From the NCBI GenBank assembly GCA_009363875.1, contig CM018693.1:77984028-78048027 (forward strand): a stretch of DNA of 64,000 bases. Reading direction: 5' to 3'. This DNA is from Mikania micrantha (Eukaryota; Streptophyta; Magnoliopsida; Asterales; Asteraceae). Within the stretch, counting starts at the first letter, position 1, and every line of letters starts with the position of its first letter. Below, one piece after another: positions 31,370-41,859 of this stretch. The notes under the pieces were generated by a model, which worked only from the letters and a program-made list of their open reading frames with translations, ran no database searches and had not been told where the DNA came from. Both the position numbers and the translations under genes were made by a program.

Positions 31370-32319
31370 TGGAGAAGCTGACCAGAATCTACCTGAAAAG
31401 AAGTCGTCTCCATACACGGAGTCCCAGTCTCCATAATATCTGATCAAACAGCTGTTTTACGAACATTTTTGGAAGTCCTTACATAAGGCACTTGGGACAA
31501 GGCTGGATATGAGCACTGCCTATCACCCGCAGACGGATGGGCAAAGTGAACGAACCATCCAAACATTGGAAGATATGCTTCGAGCTTGTGTGATAGATTT
31601 CGGTAACAGCTGGGGAGACTCACCTACCTTTGGTGGAGTTCTCATATAATAACATTTATCACACCAGCATTGGAGCTGCACCTTTTGAAGCACTTTATAG
31701 ACGTAAGTGTAGATCACCACTCTATGGGCAGAAGATGGTGAAAGCCAACTGACCGGACCCTATCTCGTGCACGAAACAACAGAAAAGATCGTGCAAATAC
31801 GTAACAGAATGGCAGCAGCTCGGGATCGACAGAAGAGTTACGCCAACAAAAGGTGCAAACCTTTGGAATTCCAAGTGGGAGACCGTGTACTTCTTAAAGT
31901 CTCACCTTGGAAGGGAGTGATCCAATTCGGAAGCGGGGAAAGTTAAATCCTCATTACATCGGACCATTCAAAATCACTAAACGTATAGCCCTGTGGCCTA
32001 TGAGCTACAGCTACCACAGGAATTAAGTAGCGTGCATAACGTATTCCACGTATCAAACTTCAAGAAGTGCTTATCGGACGAAATGATTGCAATTCCTTTG
32101 GAGGAAATTCAAATTGAGGAACAACTTCACTTCGTTGAGAAACCGGTGGAAATAATGGACCAGGAAGTCAAGAAACTAAAACTTAGTCGCATACCGATAG
32201 TTAAGGTGCGATGGAACTCACGACGTGGACCGGAATACACCTGGAAACGAGAGGATCAGATGAAAAAGAAATACCCTCATATATTCACTGACCAGACTAA
32301 CGCCAGCAACACGAACTGA
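31370..32319 (+). pseudogene. Gypsy-D integrase C-terminus and chromodomain (fragment)
   Basis: Plus-strand remnant of pol entering inside the integrase core. Recognisable pieces are EKLTRIYLK, STAYHPQTDGQSERTIQTL followed by EDMLRACVIDFG, LEFQVGDRVLLKVSPWKGV, and in the last open frame (31993-32319) HNVFHVSNFKKCL and the chromodomain IPIVKVRWNSRRGPEYTWKR. Several indels break the frame between 31370 and 31990. The upstream part is lost in the gap. The chromodomain places it among chromoviruses, close to the Gypsy-B sequence. Confidence 0.88.
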
Positions 32320-32341
32320 ATTTCGGGACGAAATTCCAATT

Positions 32342-32353
32342 AACTGGGGATGA
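32342..32353 (+). other. Gypsy-D polypurine tract
   Basis: AACTGGGGATGA follows an ATTTCGGGACGAAATT segment just as in Gypsy-B, and is followed by the LTR start TGTGACCCC. Confidence 0.65.
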
Positions 32354-33938
32354 TGTGACCCCTCGCAATTTCCAGATCAGCATTAACTTTATTTTAATAA
32401 TAATGTGTATTATTATTACATACGTGGCACTAGAATTTTGAATATTTAGTATGACACGTGGCACAACAACTCCAAACACGCTGATAATTCGAAGAATTAT
32501 CGTAAAACGCACGCACGTGTCTTGAATAACGAACGTTAGTGTAAATCAAACCACAGCACACTTTCATTGCACTTAGGTTCTGGGGAACCTAAAATAGTTA
32601 GAACAATTCTCATATATCTAGGAACGATGATCGTAATCGAGAAATACGCGAAACTAGGTTCAAAACAATGAAATTGGGCCTATTGGGCTCCTCAGGACCC
32701 ATCGCGGTACGCCAAGGGCTTCTGATTGAGCCTTGGTGGTACACGAAGGATGGGCGGGAAAAATGAATCCCGAAACACGCCATGGTACGCCAAGAGACCA
32801 CTTTTGCAGTCCCGCGCGGTACGCGAAGGGTCCTAACACGCAAAATCTTTAGTTATCCAAGAAATAATCATTACAACCACCCTATAAATCCAACTCTCGA
32901 GTCCCAAGCCTTCTATGCTCGATATTTTCATCTGCAAAACACTCATAAACACTTCTGGAAGCCATTAGCAGCCATTGGAACACTTTACTTGAAGATTGAA
33001 GTTTGGAGATCAATAGAACGCTTGAAGGGAAGGGTGTAAGGCTTGAACATCACCATCACCACCTTGATTACTGTTATCCAGAAGCATTAGAGGCTGATTC
33101 ATCCTCATCTTGGTGCATTTTGGAGCCATAGAAGGTATATCTGAAGTCTATGTAGCAAAAACACACATGCAACACACACAAACCCACATGCAAGGTTCAA
33201 AGCTTGTATGCACACACTAGATCTACACATACGAATTTCTATCACTTTGAATCTGGGTTTGATGATTTGAGCATGAATATTGATGATCTATGATGATCGG
33301 ATGATGTATGTTTACATTCCATGATGATGTGTGTATACATGATGCATGACTTGTTTTTGGATGATCAAGATATCTACATGCATGGATGATCCATGTGATC
33401 TTTGATGATCTTGTGTATGAATAAATGAATATGATGATAAGGGGAGTCATATGTATGATCTATAATGATATTGGTGGTCAAAATGACAATTTGTAACATT
33501 ATTTTTATATTTAGAAACTTTGATGATATGAGATGGTGATTCTTGATGGAATAATAAAAAGCATGTGTTTAGGACTATAGTTTATAATGTATGGGAACCA
33601 TTTGATGATTATTGATATGTTTAGGTTGTTAGAAATGTTCAAAGTTATGATTAACACCGTTATTACTAAAAATAGTAACTTTTTAGTTACAAATTTCTTT
33701 AAAATGATGAGATTCATGTTGTAATGTGTTTAACATGCTTCTTTGATGTTAACATGATGATATTATGTGATTTAAATTCTTGAATGAATTAAATATGAGC
33801 ATTTGTCGTAAGTTACTATAAATAGTAACTTTATCTTGCTAAATACGTAAACGGTAAGGTGTTAATCGTAACAAATATGATTAAATGCTTATTTGAGTCT
33901 AGATTGGTAGTTAGACTTAGTAAGATATGCTTACTTTT
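32354..33938 (+). repeat. Gypsy-D 3' LTR (5' part), interrupted by Gypsy-B
   Basis: It starts TGTGACCCCTCGCAATTTCC, related to D1. It has four GGTACGC(C/G)AAG-type motifs (32703-32828) just upstream of TATAAAT (32883-32889). It breaks at the left end of the Gypsy-B LTR (33939). The remainder should lie beyond the right end of Gypsy-B, outside the window. Confidence 0.8.
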
Positions 33939-36900
33939 TGTCACACCCCGAGCCAGCGGGCTGGATCGACTTTCCCGTCGGGCGGAAAGTTCTCGGGGCG
34001 CGATATTGCTTGATAATCAAATGATCAGATTGTTTGCATAGCACATGATATATAAATGAGAAATGTTAACATGATAATGATATAGAATTACAAAGTTAAA
34101 TTACAATGTATCATTCATAATTTAACTAAGTAAATATATCCAAAAGAATTAATGAGTTTCTATCTTGTAACTGTACAAGATCTACAAAAGATGATTCATT
34201 GTTTTGTCATTCAAAAGTATGCTCGACACAAAATGTAGCTAGGCCTTCTAAAAGTCCGCTAGCTATGTTCCTGATGTCTGGTGACTAAACATGTTCGTCG
34301 CCTGAGAAAACATGCAATTTAACAAAGTCAACACTAGGTTGGTGAGTTCATAAGTTTGATAATTGAAAACATTGAATGTTTCACATACACAGTCACAATG
34401 TCATACACGTTACTTGTAAGTTGTTTGATTCACCCGTTCACACAATGGCCTCTCCATAGTTATATTCACAAGTAGTATCTCATCCTATTAGTTATGCTTA
34501 TATATAGGGCATATGTAGGGGAACAAGCCCCAGCCAACATCCCACCACTTAACTAATAGTACTCCACACCACTTGCACTACAACTATAGATACACATTTT
34601 CATCCCTCATGTTCAATCCGTTTGATATCCACCTGTTGTATCATATGTAGAATAATATGTTGAGAGGGTTTTAGTTATCAAACCAAAGTATTGATACACC
34701 CTCAATGTATTAAGGAAATTAGATTAATTTAATCTGATCCTTGTTATTATTCTAATTCTTTTGGGGTTAACTGTTAATCACTTTTAATAGTAAGAGTGTT
34801 AGTTAACCAATTGATATTTGTTCTCAACTTGAAGTTCATAGAGCCTAAAAGGAATCCATTGCAATCTTCACATAATCAGATTTCAATGCATCCGATTTAC
34901 CTCTACCACTTTGTATTCCCATAGGCCTCATCAAAAATATTACCAGTAATATGACATGAGAGAAAATAAATTCATCAGTCTACTAGTCAATAGGAATCGA
35001 TGGATTAATTACAATTATCACTACAGATTAATATAACCATGTGTCTCTTTCCAGACCCTGACTGTTCATCGCCGTGTCACCGGTCATACGTTACCAGCCA
35101 ATGATCAATACGATCAACATACCAGTCCTACAAGCTGGAGGTTTGTCAAACCTATGGTACCACTATGCTATCGTCGGTTTAGTCACATCAAACTAACTGG
35201 TCAGCGATTTGTGTGAGGGACTTACAATGATCAACTTGATTACATGGCACATGATTGAAATGATATAATATAGACAGTTCAATAGTAATCAATTGTATCG
35301 TGTGTTCACCAATGTTGTTTGTTCTCAATGTTGTGTGTTCTCGTTGTTGTTAACAAAGTTATATAAGATCATGTCTTATTATACAATGTTACCTGTTGTG
35401 TGAATGATGTTGTTATCATGAAGGTACATTATGATGATTTTAATTCTTGTTGTTCCATATGGTCACCCTATTGTCACTACAGTGTTGCAAGAGCTAGTCT
35501 TGCTACACCTAGTCGACTCAGGTGGTGGGTGATACTTGTTTCGTGTTATGTTGTAGTCTAGACTGAGTTATAAGCTGAGTGTTATAAGAACTTGTCCTAT
35601 TACACTTAGCTAACTCTGATGATGAATGATATTATGAAGATATATTATCTTTATATCATTCGTGTTTATTCTTGTTACTGTCATCATGTTCACCTGTGAT
35701 AATCTCGTTGTTTGTTCTTGTAAGAATAATTAAATGTTATAAGATAAAATCTTACAACTACATTATTCTATTGTGTTGATGATTCATGAAGTTACATTAT
35801 CATGTTTCATCTTAGTTTCCTCTGTCATATTATGATCACACAAGCATGCATACAATGATAAGCGATAATAAGTCAAGCAATATTATCTAAATCAAAGTAT
35901 AAGCAATATGTTGAACTAAAACTTTAAATAAATAAAATATTTAGCATGTTTCTCAGCCCCGAGAGTTTAAAATCAGTTAAGATTAGAAAAGGGGCGTATG
36001 AACTTACCTTATTGTTGTTGTGGTTGAATAAGTATAAGCAAGAATGCACGCGCTCTTTGTTGTACTTGATGTTGTTTTCACGATCCTGTATTGATTTCAC
36101 GTTGTTTGCAACTTATAAGTATAAGTTGTAGGGATTCGTGTGCGTGTATGTGTTAGCCCTAAAGTTAGCTAACACTCGTGAGTCTCGGTCATCATTCGGC
36201 CCTTGCTCATTATTCGTAGATCATACTAACACTTATCTACTTTAAGTTAAGCTTAGTATGTGGTGTTTTGATTTTATGTTTCACTTGCCTTAGCCCATTC
36301 TTGAAATTTCAAAACCTTTACATGATAGGTTAGTTACTTGTATTGCTTGGATCTTTGTAAACCAACCTAAGTGTTCAACTTAGATTTTGAGTTTAAGACT
36401 TCCCGTGTTGTCTTTGTTAAGTTGAAAATAGTTTGTTACATAGTTTTACTAACCATGCAATTATCCTTGTAAACTCAATGTTTTGGATTTTGTGAATGCA
36501 TTAACCCAAACATCTACCACCTTTGTAGTAAAATAGGATTAATATATATAAATTCATGCATGTTATTCATAACTAAGTTGATTTAAGATGTATGTTTCAA
36601 TCTAATGCATGTGGCCGAATCACTTGCAACATGGGCCGACTCAGCCTCTTGGGCTGAATGAGTTAGTCTGGTCGAATGAAGCGTGGGACTAGGACGAATG
36701 GTGGTGTTGTGGCCGAATGTTGATAACCCACGAATGGCCTAGTCGAATGGCCCCTTTGGTTGAATAATGTTGATGTCGAAGGAAGGGTGGCCGAAGCAGG
36801 TGGCTAGGGCGAAGGATGATGGTCGAATGGGTCCTAGCCCGATTGAATGAGGGTGATTCGGCGAATGGCTGCCACGACTGGCCCTGGCCCTAATGAAGTC

Positions 36901-38185
36901 TCACCTGGCCGAGAGAATGGAGTTCTTCGGTCGGCCGGCTCATGCAGCTCCCTTCGGCCCCAAGGACCTTCAGTCGGCCTTCATTCGGCAGCCTGTGGGT
37001 GTCGAGCCCCACATGGTGTTCATCCCAAATTCCAGCCGAAATCAACAAGGCCCTTGCTGGTTGTGCAAGTACAAACCACGGTCGAGTGTTTAGGTTTACA
37101 AGGGAGGGGTTTTGGACCGATTAGACTAAGGGTTAGAACAAAGGGTGAAAACCCTAAAATCGCCACTTTTCATGCCCAGATTACCTCGTTTTAGGTTGTT
37201 TTTCGAGCGGATCCTTTGTACTTTCGTGTAGTAGAGATCAAGAGCTTCGATTTGGTCCAAAGATGGAGTGATTTGGCTGAGAAATGAGTGAGTTATGGAG
37301 GTTTGAAGTTTAGGGTTTCTAGAGAGAGGGAACCGGGAATGAGGTTCTAGAGAGAGTAAATGGATGAATTAAATGAAGGAGATGAGTCTTTCAAGGTATT
37401 TATACCCCGAGGGTGTTCGGGTGGTTTCGTTTGCACGGTTCGCGTTTTCATTGCGTTTCCTGAACGTAACGCGCGTTATTTTACGTAATTAAATAAAAAG
37501 AATTCATTTTTAATATTTAAAAGGTGGTTATTCCTAGTAAATCCTCTAAATTTGTTTTTATTAAATTATTTTATCGAAAACGTTTATTTTACAGGTTTCG
37601 TCAAATCGCGTCACCCTCGCGCGTATTCGTTCGAATCGTCACCCGAACGAACACGACGATGGTTTTGCTTTCTGATTCTTGTTTTCTACTTTTCAGTCAT
37701 TATTTCAGAGCTTCAAACTTACAGATATGTTTGTGTGAATCGTTACCTACGCAAACACACCGTCAGTTCGTTATTCTGAAACAACACTGCACTTGTGTTT
37801 TGAATTGTGTTTCCTCACTGACGGACTCAACTAAACTTCTTGTTTTCCCATTGTTATCGTAATGAATTATCGGCCATCCGATTCCTGTCATCAATGGATA
37901 TAAGATCGCAACTGATATGTTCTTGTCATTGTTTTGCACACTGTGTTTCTCTTGATTCGTTGTATTAACTGTACTTAGGTTTTCACCTAAATACTAACAA
38001 CTATTGTTTATCATGAGTTGTTGTACTTACGGTATTTAAGTTTTCACTTAAATACGTACAACTGTTGCTTCTATTTTGAGCTATGTTATCACACACACTG
38101 TTCATACGTTGTATTTACACACAGTAAATAGTGAAAGTACACATACCGTACGGACTTGCCGAACGATCAGGTACTGGATGTCACA
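33939..38185 (-). repeat. Gypsy-B complete 3' LTR (4.2 kb)
   Basis: Plus-strand TGTCACACCCCGAGCC at 33939 and CTGGATGTCACA ending at 38185 give matching TGTGACA-type termini. The PPT abuts the right end. TATAAATA (minus) is at 37397-37404, a GGCCGAA cluster at 36612-36980, and candidate splice sites at 36007 and 34302. The part 36674-38185 is the portion repeated in units 2-4. Confidence 0.88.
34302..36007 (-). other. Candidate leader intron in Gypsy-B LTR
   Basis: The minus-strand donor is AATAAG|GTAAGTTCATAC, followed by GCCCCTTTTCTAA. The acceptor is TTGCATGTTTTCTCAG|G, preceded by CTCACCAACCTAGTGTTGAC. The 1.7-kb span is longer than in Gypsy-A and D1 but the blocks are the same. Confidence 0.45.
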
Positions 38186-38198
38186 GTCTCCCCTTGTT
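38186..38198 (-). other. Gypsy-B polypurine tract
   Basis: The minus strand AACAAGGGGAGAC lies against the LTR start TGTGACATCC. The same tract follows the LTR part in U2 (49747), U3 (55034) and U4 (60293). Confidence 0.85.
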
Positions 38199-38219
38199 AA
38201 AGAAATTCCGTCCCGAAAT

Positions 38220-40512
38220 TTAAGCATCATTGTCGGGCACTACTTCTTCGAACAGGTGGGGATACTTTGTCTTCATGTGATCCTCACGCTCCCAGTTAAA
38301 TTCTGGTCCGCGCTTGGAGTTCCACCGAACCTTTACAACTTCGTTTAAGTCTCTTGACTTCACGATCCATAATCTCTACAGGTTCTTCAATGAAAAGTAA
38401 TTTTTCATCTATTTGTATCTCTTCCAATGGTATGATCAATGATTCATCCGCGAGGCATCTCTTGAGATTTGATACATGAGACACATCGTGTACTCCGCTG
38501 AGTTCATTAGGGAGTCTGAGTCTGTATGCCACAGGACCTATGTGTTGATTTACCTCAAACGGTCCGACATACCTTGGTGCTAGTTTGCCTTTAGCCCCAA
38601 AACGATCCACGCCTTTCCATGGGGACACATTCAACATGACTCGGTCACCCACTTGGAATTCCAAAGGCTTGCGCCGTTTGTCTGCGTAACCTTTTTGGCG
38701 ACTTCGTGTTGCTTTTAATCTCTGTTGAATCTGGGCTATATTATCAGTAGTTTCCTGAATAAGTTCAGGCCCAGTAATTCTGTTGTCTCCTACTTCGGTC
38801 AAACAAATTGGAGACCGACATTTTCTACCAAAAAGTGCTTCGAACGGAGCACATCCAATGCTGCTGTGGTAGCTGTTGTTGTAGAAGAACTCAATGAGTG
38901 GTAAATGTTTATCCCAACTTCCACCGAAGTCTAGGATGCATGTTCTCAACATATCCTATAGGGTTTGAATTGTTCGCTCGCTTTGTCCATCCGTTTATGG
39001 ATGATAAGCGGTGCTCAAGTTGACACTTGTCCCTAAGGATTGTTGCAATGATTGCCAGAACCGCGATGTAAATCGACTGTCCCGGTCTGAAATAATAGAC
39101 AAAGGCACACCGTGCCATTATACTATTTCAACAACATAGAGTCTTGCTAATAAAATCCATAGCTATTTGTTCCCACTTCCATTTTGGTATCTCCAGTTGT
39201 TCCAGCAAACCTGACGGTTTCTAGTGTTCTGCTTTGACCTTGGCACATGTTAAGCATTTGCCAACGTAAGTGGCAACATCTTTCTTCATACCCGGCCACC
39301 AATAAAATGACCTAAGATCTTGGTACATCTTATCAGCACCAGGATGAACGGAATAACGTGTCTTGCATGCCTCGTCAAGTATGAGTGTTCGAAGTTCATC
39401 TACTGTCGGGATCCAAACACGATCCTTCAAATAGATAACTCCATCTTGTTTTGTCTCAAAGTGTTTCTCAGCTCCACAATCGAGCTCGTGTTTCAAGTTG
39501 TTTCTTGCCATTGCTTCTTGTTGTGCTTGTATGATTTGATCTCTCAGACTTGTTTGCACGGTCATTCCCATGGCTCGAACGCGCAAGGGTTTGACTATTT
39601 CCTTCCGGCTCAAAGCGTCTACGACAACATTTGCTTTGCCCGGATGGTATTTGATCACACAATCTTAATCGTTCAGGAGCTCGACCCAACGTCTTTGTCT
39701 CTTGTTAAGCTGCTTCTGATCAAATATGTGCTGTAAACTCTTGTGATCTGTGAAGATAGTGCATTTGGTACCGTACAGGTAATGTCTCCAAATCTTTAAA
39801 GCAAAGACAACAGCTCCCAGTTCTAAGTCATTGTTGTATAGTTCTTCTCGTGTATCTTCAGTTTTCGTGAGGCGTAATCAATGACCTTGTCTCGTTGCAT
39901 TAAGACACAACCGAGTCCCTGATGGGAAGCATCAAAGTATACTACAAAGTCATCATTGCATTATGGGAGTGTTAAGATTGGAGCATTGCACAATCTTTGT
40001 TTCAGTGTATGGAATGCGTCTTCTTGTTTCTGTGTCCACACGAAGGATTCACTCTTCTGTGTGAGTTTGGTGAGTGGCAAGGCTATCTTAGAGAAATTCG
40101 AGATGAATCTCCTGTAATAACCCGCCAATCCCAAGAATGATCTGATCTCCGTTGGTGTCGTGGGCACATCCTAGTTCTTGATTGCTTCAATTTTGGCAGA
40201 ATCCACATGAATACCATTACTGTTAATCACATGACTCAAAAACTGAATTTCTCTCAGCCAAAATTCACACTTGGAGAATTAGGCATAAAGTCGCTCATCC
40301 TTCAGAAGCTCCAAAACTGTCCTGAGATGTTGTTCATGTTCATTCTCGCTTCTTGACTAAATCAGTATATCATCAATAAAGAGGATAACGAACTGATCTA
40401 GATACGGCTTGCACACCCGGTTCATAAGATCCATGAACACTGTCGGTGCATTCGTCAGTCCGAATGGCATCACCATGAATTCGTAGTGACCGTATCGGGT
40501 ACGAAAGGCCTT
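38220..40512 (-). pseudogene. Unit 1 pol 3' part: RT end, RNase H, integrase, chromodomain
   Basis: The most decayed of the four copies. It has integrase GQSERTIQTL, then the shared TAG, then DMLRTCILDFGGSWDK; the H2C2 region HPGADKMYQDLR; and RNase H and RT blocks (FLGLAGYYRRFISNF). Unique lesions are an 11-bp deletion near 38340 that spoils the chromodomain frame, a loss of about 115 bp near 39145 that removes part of the integrase core, a 1-bp loss near 39830, and extra TAA stops (for example in AYHP*TDG and YA*FSK). It is interrupted at 40513-40517 by the TR-GAG insertion. Confidence 0.9.
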
Positions 40513-40517
40513 CTTCG
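40513..40517. repeat. TR-GAG target duplication, left copy (CTTCG)
   Basis: CTTCG here and CTTTG at 46830-46834. The empty site in unit 4 (62745-62749) and the solo-LTR flanks in units 2 and 3 read CTTTG, so the C is a later substitution. Confidence 0.88.
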
Positions 40518-41163
40518 TGTTAGTGCATTTTTTGTGTGAAAGCTCAATTTACTATGTTAACCTTGCTTGTTGTATATTGTCTGTTGTATATGATTAGAAG
40601 ATCAAGAGACAATAGGTTCGGCTAAGGTTTGGCTAAGGTTCGGCGAACCTATGTTCATGTTATTGTATAGGTTCGTCCAACGAACCTATTGGTTAGTCTG
40701 GCGAACCTTGTCTGGTGAACCTAATGATTCATAGGTTCGGCTATGGAGGTTCGTGAGAGGTTTGATGCTTACATGTTCTAAGGTTCGGCTGGCACAAGGT
40801 CACGAACCTTATGAAGGTTCGTGTAATATGGAGGTTCATGTAATGTAAAAGTGGCCGAACCTATGCATTTGGAAACCTATATATAGAGAAAAGGTGGTGG
40901 ACTTGAAAGTTAGAACTTACAATTCACACACAAAGTCAAATTCTCTCTCAAGCTCAAGATCAAGACTCTCTTCATCTTTGTTTCTTTTGATCGTTCAAGT
41001 GTTGTATTTTCACGTTTATTGTTTGTAAGCACTTGGATATCAATGAAGAATTCAGATTCATGATCTATTACATTGTCATTGTTGATTCAAATCTAGTTGT
41101 AAACGGATTCCGTACGTTTATGATCGAATCGTAGAATTTCGTGATCGATTCTTCAAATCTACA
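40518..41163 (+). repeat. TR-GAG 5' LTR
   Basis: A 646-bp LTR, TGTTAGTGC...ATCTACA. TATATATAG is at 40878-40886. GGTTCG/CGAACC palindromes (40616-40866) lie just upstream. It shows visible substitutions relative to the 3' LTR, so the insertion is not recent. Confidence 0.92.
40636..40689. promoter_or_regulatory. GGTTCG/CGAACC palindromes in TR-GAG U3
   Basis: AGGTTCG-G-CGAACCT (40636-40650) and ATAGGTTCGT-CCA-ACGAACCTAT (arms 40667-40676 and 40680-40689) are perfect inverted repeats. Further single GGTTCG motifs continue to 40866, about 10 bases before the TATA box. Confidence 0.75.
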
Positions 41164-41164
41164 G

Positions 41165-41176
41165 TGGTATCAGAGC
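41165..41176 (+). other. TR-GAG primer-binding site (initiator Met tRNA)
   Basis: TGGTATCAGAGC, one base after the LTR end. Confidence 0.93.
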
Positions 41177-41859
41177 ATTAGGCTCGATTCTACGACTATT
41201 TGGACATCAATCTCAAGTAATTGGATCAGAAAATTCATCATCTTGGAGGTGTTCTTGAAGTTCTTCACGTTTTTGTCAACAAAAAACCAGATCTGTTCTT
41301 CACGCCTCGAAAAAACGAAGATTTTGACTACTCATAGGCCTTCTAACTCCAAAAAATGAAGATTCTAGAGCCATTTTAGTGATTTACAGATCTGTTCGTG
41401 CGATCTGCCGAAGCTTTGACGAACCTAAGAGCCGAACCTACATAGGTTCGTGAGAAATAGGTTCGTGGGAAGCTCTAGGTTCGCCAAAAACGTCATAGGT
41501 TTGCCAAAAACGTCATAGGTTCGCCAAAAACCTTCCTAGGTTCGCCAAAACCTTCCTAGGTTCGCCAAAACCTCAATAAGTTCGTGAAAAACCTCAAAAG
41601 GTTCGTGAAAACCTCAAAATGTTCGTGAAAAGGTTTGGGAGAACCTCTAATAGGTTTGTTCGAAGAGTTTTGCAAGAAATATACCATTTTAAAAGTTCAA
41701 GTAAACCTTGTTTACCTATTTTGAGCCTTCCGGATCATTTGGGATATGTTTCAAGACCTAATTCGGACGTTAAGACGAGGTTTGAGTTGTTTTGTTTTGA
41801 GAGGTTAAAGTTTGACGTTCTGAACATAAAAGTTAAATATGACATATAAGAACTAGAAC
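41177..41859 (+). other. TR-GAG leader with AGGTTCG tandem repeats
   Basis: Untranslated leader. Between 41451 and 41632 about nine copies of a 19-20 base unit of the form AGGTTCGCCAAAAAC occur in tandem, with drift to AGGTTCGTGAAAAAC. The motif is the same as in the LTR U3. Confidence 0.8.

Noticed and set aside
30967..31443. Long Val/Leu/Cys-rich or Gln/His/Asn-rich frames around the gap
   Set aside because: Translation of a trinucleotide microsatellite, with Ns read as unknown residues.
21457..33938. D1 and the Gypsy-D LTR as the two LTRs of one element
   Set aside because: They share motifs and start sequence but are too divergent by eye, and the decayed ORF resumes directly after D1 with no PBS. 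A solo LTR explains D1 better.
36847..37194. Plus-strand open frame repeated in every Gypsy-B unit (also 47698, 53693, 58952), about 100 codons
   Set aside because: It is antisense within the GGCCGAA-rich part of the LTR. Conservation is explained by unit duplication, and length and composition by the motif repeats. No domain is recognisable.
33939..38185. Host gene exons suggested by splice-like sites and moderate GC
   Set aside because: The region is bounded by LTR termini and a PPT, and no protein-like frame exists between the sites.
39320..39736. 138-codon plus-strand frame found in all four pol copies
   Set aside because: Exact antisense shadow of the RNase H/integrase coding region.
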